DNA of 41,547 bases from Akkermansiaceae bacterium (GTDB taxonomy: Bacteria; Verrucomicrobiota; Verrucomicrobiia; Verrucomicrobiales; Akkermansiaceae), in contig JAQWSX010000003.1 in the NCBI GenBank assembly GCA_029242935.1, forward strand, positions 1-41,547, in the 5' to 3' direction. Both the position numbers and the translations under genes were made by a program. This document shows positions 35,672 through 41,547 of the stretch, one piece after another (the first letter of the stretch is position 1; every line of letters starts with the position of its first letter). Below the pieces are notes generated by a model. The model was not told where the DNA came from. It saw only the letters and a list, made by a program, of their open reading frames with translations, and did no database searches.

Positions 35672-36082
35672 CTAAATGTAAAACATAGGCTCGTCCTCAG
35701 CAGCCAGCGTTTCGAGGCTATTCTGCGCTAAAATCTGCCGACTGCTTTCACGGACGCTTTCCCAAAGGTTTCTCACAGCCACTCCGGACTCACCAGTTGG
35801 TTGGGGAATCTGCCCTAGTGCTTCTGGCTCCAAAGCCTCCACAATTCTGAGTAGACTAATATCCGCCGGAGGCTCGATGAGCTTCCAGCCCCCGGTTTTA
35901 CCACGCCGACTGGTCACCACTCCGGTTCTTTTAAGCTCATGAAGGATTTGCGCTAAAAAACTAGATGGTATCCCCTCGCTCTCTGCAATATCGTCTGCTC
36001 GAGTAACCGATTGACCATCGTGCTTTTTTGCCAGATGAACCACCGCGCGACTTGCATAATCTAATTTCTGCGAAATCCTCAC
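35672..36082 (-). CDS. Rrf2-family transcriptional regulator, CymR-like
   Basis: The 136-residue protein has an Rrf2 winged helix: RISQKLDYASRAVVHLA, then DIAESEGIPSSFLAQILHELKRTGVV, then the wing SRRGKTGGWKL. It has no cysteine at all, so it cannot hold the Fe-S cluster of IscR or NsrR. It ends in EPMFYI, like CymR of Firmicutes as I recall it. CymR controls cysteine metabolism by binding O-acetylserine sulfhydrylase (CysK) through its C terminus. The neighbour cysE, only 2 bp away and divergent, makes cysteine-synthesis control the best inference. The start is GTG at 36082, fixed by the family N terminus. Its promoter must lie inside cysE. Confidence 0.85.
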   Translation of the reverse strand: MRISQKLDYASRAVVHLAKKHDGQSVTRADDIAESEGIPSSFLAQILHELKRTGVVTSRRGKTGGWKLIEPPADISLLRIVEALEPEALGQIPQPTGESGVAVRNLWESVRESSRQILAQNSLETLAAEDEPMFYI

Positions 36083-36084
36083 TG

Positions 36085-36942
36085 ATGAAAGGAAACCACA
36101 AAGCTCCTAAAGATGCCATCCCTAAGAGTAATCTCTTGTGTGTAAAGGGGAAACCAGACCTCGACCTAGTGTGGCAAAAAATCCAGGACGAAGCTCACCG
36201 GATCTCAAGCTCCGAGCATCGACTTACCGCCCTCATGGAAGACATTTTCATTTCACGGAACTCCATCGCCTGCTCGGTAGCAGCCCGCCTCTCGCGCAAA
36301 CTGGCCCGTGAAGACATGACGCGTGATGAACTCCTTCCATTATTGCAGGAGATTCTAATCGAATATCCTGAACTCGTTTCAAGTATGGTCTCCGATCTAA
36401 TTGCGATCGATGAACGTGACCCAGCCTGCCATTCTTTGACTCAACCGCTCCTTTATTACAAAGGTTTCCTCGCACTGGCGACTTATCGGCTGGGCCACCG
36501 AATGTGGAAAAATAACCGACACGATTTGGCCTACTACTTTCAAAGTTTAGCTTCGGAGGTCTTCGGAGTCGATATCCACCCGGCCGCCCAGTTGGGCTGC
36601 GGCATCTTCCTCGATCATGCAACCAGCGTTGTGATTGGCGAAACTTCCATCGTTGAAGATAACGTCTCGATTTTACACGAAGTCACACTCGGCGGAACCG
36701 GAAAAACATCGGGAAATCGGCACCCGATCATCCGCTCGGGAGTGATGATTGGATCCGGATCCAAGATTCTCGGTCCTGTCGAAGTTGGCAAAGGTGCCAA
36801 AATCGGAGCTGGAAGTGTGGTCCTCGATGACGTAGCTCCCCACAAGACAGTTGCTGGAGTTCCGGCCGTTGTCGTTGGAACCAGCCCCTCTGAAAATCCT
36901 GCCGAGGCGATGGATCAAAGCCTTTCATGCTCCAGAATCTAG
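36085..36942 (+). CDS. cysE: Serine O-acetyltransferase
   Basis: CysE makes O-acetylserine from serine and acetyl-CoA, the first step of cysteine synthesis. From the ATG at 36085 it is 285 residues. An N-terminal helical domain (LDLVWQKIQDEAHRISSSE) precedes a left-handed beta helix of hexapeptide repeats: GVDIHPAAQLGCGIFLDHAT, VSILHEVTLGGTGKTSGNRHP and KIGAGSVVLDDVAPHKTVAGVPA. The protein ends in Ile (CSRI), and a C-terminal Ile is what docks SAT into CysK in the cysteine synthase complex. It is divergent from the CymR-like Rrf2 gene with 2 bp between starts. An upstream ATG at 36028 would overlap that gene and adds no homologous sequence. Confidence 0.92.
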   Translation: MKGNHKAPKDAIPKSNLLCVKGKPDLDLVWQKIQDEAHRISSSEHRLTALMEDIFISRNSIACSVAARLSRKLAREDMTRDELLPLLQEILIEYPELVSSMVSDLIAIDERDPACHSLTQPLLYYKGFLALATYRLGHRMWKNNRHDLAYYFQSLASEVFGVDIHPAAQLGCGIFLDHATSVVIGETSIVEDNVSILHEVTLGGTGKTSGNRHPIIRSGVMIGSGSKILGPVEVGKGAKIGAGSVVLDDVAPHKTVAGVPAVVVGTSPSENPAEAMDQSLSCSRI

Positions 36943-37031
36943 ACTAGCGGTCTTGGGTGCTTGCCAAGTCATCCGTTTGCCGCTTGATTACTGAAAACCA
37001 CTCAATTCCAACCAACTCACACACCAAGATC

Positions 37032-38438
37032 ATGTTAGAAACGAAAGAAATTCGAGAGATCACTGAGACCGAATTACCAGCTGCCCTCAAGGACCACTGG
37101 AAGAATGCAAAAGCCAGTGTTGAAAAAAACAACCACGGATACGCCATCAAATTCCTTCAGGCCATCCTCAAAGAAGAGCCCGGATTTTTGAATGCCCGTA
37201 AACTGGTTCGCCAAGCCGAGATCATCGAGTCCGGCGCAGCTCCAGGCGCGGCCAAAAAAGGCCTTTTTGGGAGCAGCGGTGGCGGTGGCAGTTCTTTTAT
37301 CCGTCAGGCGAAAAAGGATCCTATAGGTGCGCTGATCGCAATCGAAAAGGAACTTGAGAAGGACCCATTCAATTGCAGCGTCAACGAAGCATTTCACGAG
37401 ATCGCTCTTCGTATGAACCTTCTCGATACCGCAGCTTTCGCTCTCGAAACTGCCAAAACAGGTAGCCCTGAAAATACCAAGGTTGCTCACAAATTAGCTC
37501 TATTTTACGTCGCTCGTGAGATGCACCTCGATGCCTCGAGAGTCTATCGTGAAATCGTAAAGCAGGATCCCGGCGATGGCGAAGCAGTACGCGGCGAGAA
37601 AGACTGCTCGGCAAAAGCCTCAATGCAGCAAAACCGTATGTCTGAAAACTCGAGTTTCCAAGACATGGTGAAAACCGACGAAGCCGCGGAATTGGAGAAG
37701 GCTTCCCGAACCGCTCTCACTAAAGAGCAACTGAAAGAGCGTGCCGCCGAACTAGCCGCGGAATACGAAGCAGATCCCAATAATCTCGCTGTCGTGAAGC
37801 AGCTCGCCCAAACTTATGAGCAACTCGAGGACTGGAACACCTGCCACTCATTTTACAGCTGGGCCTACGAACTTTCCAACGGAGATGTTGCCCTGCGCGC
37901 CAAAGCCAACGAAATCAAGGACAAGGCCGCCGACCAATACATCAAAGATGTTGAGACCGCTGCCGCTGCTGATCCGGACAACCAAGAACTGCAGACCCAA
38001 CTGAAAGACATTCAGCAATCGCGCGTCGGTGAGCGCCTTGAGGAATGCCAGGAGCGAGTGAAACAAAACCCAACCGATCCAAAAATGCGCTTGGACCTTG
38101 GTCAGGCTCTTTATGATTCCGGCGAATACAGCGATGCCATTCCGCACCTTCAACAAGCCACCCGGAACCCACACATTCGCACCAAGGTGCTCCTTTTGCT
38201 TGGCCGGACATTTGACGCGAAGGGCATGAATGACCTTGCAATCAAACAGCTTAAGGATGCCAATGACGAGCTCACCCAAATGGACAACACCAAGAAAGAA
38301 ATTCTTTACGAATTAGGTGTTATTTACACCAAGGCTGAGAAAAAGGAGGAGGCTCTTAATTGCTTCAAGCAGATCTACGAAATCGATTATGGCTACCGAG
38401 ACGTTGCCTCCCGCGTAGAAGGATCCTACGAAGGATAA
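37032..38438 (+). CDS. Cytoplasmic TPR-repeat protein
   Basis: Numbered from the ATG at 37032, the product has 468 residues and no signal peptide. TPR-like helical repeats run throughout, for example GYAIKFLQAILKEEPGFL, ASRVYREIVKQDPGDGEAV, EYSDAIPHLQQATRNPHIR and EALNCFKQIYEIDYGYRDVA. A flexible Gly/Ser segment (GSSGGGGSS) lies near residue 80, after the first repeat. The role is likely protein interaction; no specific partner can be read. The longer reading from 36957 adds 25 residues of unlike composition and is not preferred. It lies 89 bp after cysE, so it could share a transcript, and is followed by a strong terminator. Confidence 0.85.
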   Translation: MLETKEIREITETELPAALKDHWKNAKASVEKNNHGYAIKFLQAILKEEPGFLNARKLVRQAEIIESGAAPGAAKKGLFGSSGGGGSSFIRQAKKDPIGALIAIEKELEKDPFNCSVNEAFHEIALRMNLLDTAAFALETAKTGSPENTKVAHKLALFYVAREMHLDASRVYREIVKQDPGDGEAVRGEKDCSAKASMQQNRMSENSSFQDMVKTDEAAELEKASRTALTKEQLKERAAELAAEYEADPNNLAVVKQLAQTYEQLEDWNTCHSFYSWAYELSNGDVALRAKANEIKDKAADQYIKDVETAAAADPDNQELQTQLKDIQQSRVGERLEECQERVKQNPTDPKMRLDLGQALYDSGEYSDAIPHLQQATRNPHIRTKVLLLLGRTFDAKGMNDLAIKQLKDANDELTQMDNTKKEILYELGVIYTKAEKKEEALNCFKQIYEIDYGYRDVASRVEGSYEG

Positions 38439-38462
38439 CTCGATCTCTGTTCCATCAATCTC

Positions 38463-38497
38463 AAACGCCGCCGGAGAAATCCGCGCGGCGTTTTTGA
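38463..38497 (+). terminator. Rho-independent terminator after the TPR gene
   Basis: A 9-bp GC-rich stem (38463-38471 with 38485-38493, AAACGCCGC and its complement), with an inner CGG/CCG pair, is followed by TTTTTG. It lies 25 bp after the stop of the TPR gene on the plus strand. Confidence 0.88.
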
Positions 38498-38550
38498 TTC
38501 GTCCTTATCAGAAAACCCTTAGCAAAACAGAATTCCAGCAGCAGCAAAGA

Positions 38551-38571
38551 GAAAATCTCAATGAGATTTTC
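38551..38571 (-). terminator. Inverted repeat after thrC, possible terminator
   Basis: Perfect 10-bp arms GAAAATCTCA and its complement are separated by one base, 55 bp after the thrC stop. On the minus strand the hairpin is followed by TCTTTGC, a weak T run. AT-rich stem and tight loop make termination uncertain; it could instead be a protein-binding dyad. Confidence 0.4.
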
Positions 38572-38625
38572 ACCTCAGCAACATGCTTCGGTAGTAGCTC
38601 CCCTTGTTGATATCTTGAGGTGGTG

Positions 38626-39936
38626 TTATTGGCCAAGAGACTGCAACCATTCTGCGAACACTTCTTCGTCCGGCGCCATCGGTATTGCAACTTTTTCCAA
38701 ATCAACGAGGCACCTCAGACGCTTGGGAATCGCCACCGCCCCTTCACCCAGTTCTTCCTCCATAACATCAAGAAATTTTGCGGGATGGGCTGTTTCCAAA
38801 ACCACTGTATGCGCTTCCGAATTTGATTTTCGCCACTCTTCCGCAGCCAACCAACCGACAGCCCCGTGTGGATCGAGAGTGTAACCCGTCTCTGCTCTAA
38901 TTCGCCGAATCGTTTCCCGCGTCATTTGGTCGTCATAGGAAAAGCCAGCGACTCGCGCCTTCATTGACTCCCATTCGTCACCAAAAATATTTTCCATCCT
39001 CGCGAAATTGCTCGGAGCACCCACATCCATCGCGTTGGAAATTGTCGCCACACTCGGCCTCGGACGATACTCACCTTCGCGCAAATACGCAGGAACGACA
39101 TCATTTCGGTTCGTAGCCGCCACAAAACGTTCGACCTCCAAACCGAGTTTTTCCGCAAGCAACCCCGCCGTGAGATTTCCAAAATTACCACTCGGAATGA
39201 CAAAGCTTGGTTTCACATCTTGGGGCAGCCTTTTGGCAGCTTCAAAGTAATAAAAACTCTGCGGAACTAATCGCGAAATATTGATCGAGTTCGCCGAAGT
39301 GAGGTTCAACCTCTCCGCCATCTCTCGTTGGAGAAAGACCGACTTTACGAGCCTTTGACAATCATCAAAAGTCCCATCGACCTCTAAAGAAGTAATATTT
39401 CCTCCGAGAGCGGTCAGCTGCTTTTCCTGAAGCTCACTTACCTTTCCTTTTGGATAAAGAATAACAACCCGCGTTCCGGGCACCTTATGAAAAGCACTCG
39501 CCACGGCACCTCCGGTATCACCACTGGTTGCAACCAGCACAGTCAACAATCCTTCATCCTCACGGGTCAACCACCCCATTAAGCGGGCCATGAAGCGAGC
39601 TCCGAAATCTTTAAAAGCGAGGCTCGGACCATGAAAAAGCTCAAGGATATGCTCCTGTTGCTTCACCGTCACAAGGGGAGCGGGAAAGTTGATCGATTGA
39701 TGGACGATCTTCTCAAGTTGGTCTTCTGGAATGCTGTCCCGAAAAATTGCCTTGGCCACTTCAAAGCCGATCTCAGGTAACGAAAGACCTCTCCATTTGC
39801 CCCAAAACACAGCCGATAAAGGCTCAATATATTCCGGCATATAAAGCCCGTTGTCGGGAGGAAGAGAACGCAGCACCGCCTCCTTCAGGTCAACAAATTG
39901 GCCAGGACTCTTGGTGCTATAAAACTTTTGGGGCAT
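38626..39936 (-). CDS. thrC: Threonine synthase
   Basis: This PLP enzyme converts O-phosphohomoserine to threonine, the last step of the pathway. The 436-residue protein begins with the family N terminus (FYSTKSPGQFVDLKEAVLRS, DNGLYMPE). It carries the PLP-binding lysine K109 in GPSLAFKDFGARF, then VATSGDTGGAVASAFH, SANSINISRLVPQSFYYF and FVIPSGNFGNLTAG. The two-domain fold-type II layout and length fit the longer threonine synthases. Its start lies 8 bp after the thrB stop, so the two form a thrB-thrC operon. No signs of regulation such as a leader peptide are visible. Confidence 0.96.
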   Translation of the reverse strand: MPQKFYSTKSPGQFVDLKEAVLRSLPPDNGLYMPEYIEPLSAVFWGKWRGLSLPEIGFEVAKAIFRDSIPEDQLEKIVHQSINFPAPLVTVKQQEHILELFHGPSLAFKDFGARFMARLMGWLTREDEGLLTVLVATSGDTGGAVASAFHKVPGTRVVILYPKGKVSELQEKQLTALGGNITSLEVDGTFDDCQRLVKSVFLQREMAERLNLTSANSINISRLVPQSFYYFEAAKRLPQDVKPSFVIPSGNFGNLTAGLLAEKLGLEVERFVAATNRNDVVPAYLREGEYRPRPSVATISNAMDVGAPSNFARMENIFGDEWESMKARVAGFSYDDQMTRETIRRIRAETGYTLDPHGAVGWLAAEEWRKSNSEAHTVVLETAHPAKFLDVMEEELGEGAVAIPKRLRCLVDLEKVAIPMAPDEEVFAEWLQSLGQ

Positions 39937-39944
39937 TGTGCAAT

Positions 39945-40892
39945 CTACCCAATCACCGTGACGCCAGTCTGATTCACTCTCGAGACATAAAGCTGATTCC
40001 CAAGGTCAATTTTCGAGAAAACCTCCTTAATTGCCTCGCCCACCCTCTTGGCAGACTCCTCGCCCTCACAAAGACCAAAGACACTAGGACCAGCTCCGGA
40101 GATGCTAAAGCCAAGGGCTCCTGCAGCCATTGCCGAACGTTTGGCCTGATAAAATTCTGGAATGAGTTTCTGCCGTCTAGGCTCAGCGATCACATCATGC
40201 ACTGAGCGGCTGATCATTCCATAATCTTCCTGAATTAATCCGCAAATCAGGCCTCCTAGATTCCCGATTTGCTGGGTGACATTTGCCAGCGGCACTTCGG
40301 CCGGAAGAATTCCACGCGCAACTTTCGTTAGGATCTCGATATCTGGATGAACCACCGCCGCCCAAAGATCCTTAGGAACCGGGAGCTGTGCGATATCCAG
40401 CTCCTGGTTGTCACGGATAAATACAATCCCACCCAAAAGACAGGGCCCCACGTTGTCTGCGTGCCAAGCACCGTCCGCACTCGCTTCTCCAGCCATTGCA
40501 AATGGGAGAAGCTGTTTCTTCGTCAGTGGTTCCCCAATCAACTTATTAACCGCATATGCCCCCGCAACCGCACTCGCAGCACTCGATCCCAACCCGCTCC
40601 CGAAGGGCATCTTTTTATGGATCTCCAACTCAATTCCCAAGTCGAGCATACCGAGATGCTTCAACAAATCATAAGCAGCGACTCCAGCCGTGTTTTTTTC
40701 AGCCTCCAAAGGAAGTTTCCCACCGTCTCCGGTAATTTTGGCAATGCGCAATCCAGGTTCATCCGTGTGGCGCGCCACGACTTCATCTCCCGGAGCATCA
40801 ATCGCAAAACCAAGAACATCGTAACCACATGCCACGTTTGCCACCGTCGCAGGGGCAAAAACGCGCACCTCCTTCAGCGTCTCCGTCGTCAT
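39945..40892 (-). CDS. thrB: Homoserine kinase
   Basis: ThrB phosphorylates homoserine to O-phosphohomoserine, the substrate of the adjacent ThrC. From the ATG at 40892 it has 315 residues. The GHMP-kinase motifs are the N-terminal VFAPATVANVACGYDVLGFA, the ATP-binding PFGSGLGSSAASAVAGA (about 96-112) and the C-terminal GALGFSISGAGPSVFGLC. The TTG at 40931 would add 13 residues ahead of the recognised N terminus and is not preferred. It is the first gene of thrB-thrC and divergent from the M50 protease gene. Confidence 0.95.
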   Translation of the reverse strand: MTTETLKEVRVFAPATVANVACGYDVLGFAIDAPGDEVVARHTDEPGLRIAKITGDGGKLPLEAEKNTAGVAAYDLLKHLGMLDLGIELEIHKKMPFGSGLGSSAASAVAGAYAVNKLIGEPLTKKQLLPFAMAGEASADGAWHADNVGPCLLGGIVFIRDNQELDIAQLPVPKDLWAAVVHPDIEILTKVARGILPAEVPLANVTQQIGNLGGLICGLIQEDYGMISRSVHDVIAEPRRQKLIPEFYQAKRSAMAAGALGFSISGAGPSVFGLCEGEESAKRVGEAIKEVFSKIDLGNQLYVSRVNQTGVTVIG

Positions 40893-40914
40893 TTCAGGAG
40901 GGGCCGTAGCAGAT

Positions 40915-40928
40915 CCCGCGAAAGCGGG
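40915..40928. other. Short hairpin in the thrB leader
   Basis: CCCGC and GCGGG pair around a four-base loop (GAAA on the plus strand), 22 bp before the thrB start. The plus-strand loop is a GNRA type. It may be a leader structure or a lone REP-like palindrome; no second copy was seen. Confidence 0.3.
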
Positions 40929-41000
40929 CAATCCTTACCTTATCCGAAGGTTCAATCTTCTTTTGGTTGCCGCCTTCTCCAAACGTCATAGAGTTCGCCA

Positions 41001-41547
41001 GTGCTCGACTTCAAGCTTTTCAAGATTCCAGTTCGGGTAGAACCATGGTTTTGGCTCATGGGATTTTTTCTAGGAGGTGGGATTGGGATCAAGTCTCGCC
41101 AAGAGTTACTGATGGTTCTCCTCTGGATTATCGTTCTGTTCGTTTCTATCCTGGTTCATGAGCTTGGACATGCTCTTACGAGCAGGAAGATGACGGGAGT
41201 CACCCCTTCCATCAAGCTGTGGGGCATGGGTGGATTGGCTTATCCAAATACCCAGCTTACCCAAAAACAAAGCTTCTGGGTCACTTGGGCTGGGCCACTG
41301 GCGGGCCTCGGATTCTTTGGACTGATCGTCTTGACCTGCTGCGCCATCTATGGATTCGCTGTCGGGACCGACCTTACCATGATTCTCCTTTTCCCAAGTC
41401 GTGAGACTTACACAGTGCTCGCCGAAATGAACGATCCCGTTTTATATATGTTAAAGGACCTTTTATGGGTCAATTTCTGGTGGAGCCTTATAAATCTTCT
41501 TCCCGTATTCCCCCTAGATGGCGGACAAATTTATGCGTCTATCGAAA
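41001..41547 (+). CDS. M50-family site-2 protease-like membrane protein (3' end outside window)
   Basis: The frame is open to the right edge, giving 182 residues. It begins LDFKLFKIPVRVEPWFWLMG, typical of the SpoIVFB-like M50 subfamily. The zinc-binding HELGH follows in a membrane helix (WIIVLFVSILVHELGHALTS), and NLLPVFPLDGGQ, the third-ligand Asp motif, is present near the end of the window. These are intramembrane metalloproteases that cleave membrane-bound regulators. A stop at 40989-40991 precedes the GTG at 41001, which fits the family N terminus; no good ribosome binding site is seen. It is divergent from thrB across about 108 bp. Confidence 0.88.
   Translation, partial: MLDFKLFKIPVRVEPWFWLMGFFLGGGIGIKSRQELLMVLLWIIVLFVSILVHELGHALTSRKMTGVTPSIKLWGMGGLAYPNTQLTQKQSFWVTWAGPLAGLGFFGLIVLTCCAIYGFAVGTDLTMILLFPSRETYTVLAEMNDPVLYMLKDLLWVNFWWSLINLLPVFPLDGGQIYASIE

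Overview
The window is ordinary chromosomal DNA of mid GC content from a bacterium of the PVC group, most likely Verrucomicrobiota. The evidence is two loci of exported DUF1501 proteins with DUF1549/DUF1553 'planctomycete cytochrome' proteins, a ThuA-domain protein, a PDZ/toroid/HEAT protein of a type I associate with these phyla, and a small basic protein with a histone-H1-like tail, alongside standard bacterial housekeeping genes. This assignment rests on family recall, not on a search. Many starts lack a clear Shine-Dalgarno sequence, and GTG or TTG starts are common. I see no rRNA, tRNA, CRISPR array, insertion sequence or prophage.

Layout. Bases 1-4.0 kb hold the end of a TPR protein, an EamA-type transporter, a secreted ThuA protein and an M20 peptidase. 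From 4.0 to 8.4 kb the minus strand carries a small basic protein, a lipoprotein, ftsH and trxB. From 8.4 to 14.1 kb come an RlmI-like rRNA methyltransferase with a small membrane protein, then (minus strand) a small secreted protein, recJ and recG. From 14.4 to 32.4 kb lies the accessory region: a DUF1549/DUF1553 cytochrome plus DUF1501 pair, a PDZ/toroid/HEAT protein, a kinase-like protein whose catalytic Asp is replaced by Asn, and a four-gene operon (DUF1501, PPC-domain protein, large cytochrome, cytochrome-WD40-coiled-coil protein). From 32.4 to 38.5 kb come rex, ptsH-ptsI, a CymR-like Rrf2 regulator divergent from cysE, and a TPR protein. The window closes with thrB-thrC (minus strand) and the start of an M50 site-2 protease.

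How they work together. The 14-32 kb genes encode an exported machinery: Tat-exported DUF1501 proteins, Sec-exported c-type cytochromes with several heme motifs, a PPC-domain protein, and a WD40 cytochrome. A membrane-anchored pseudokinase is transcribed divergently from the four-gene operon. The physiological substrate is unknown. On the housekeeping side, cysE and the Rrf2 regulator form a cysteine-synthesis control pair: both proteins end in Ile, and the regulator lacks Fe-S cysteines and ends in MFYI like CymR. A perfect 22-bp palindrome sits in front of ptsH-ptsI and is the strongest uncharacterised regulatory site in the window.
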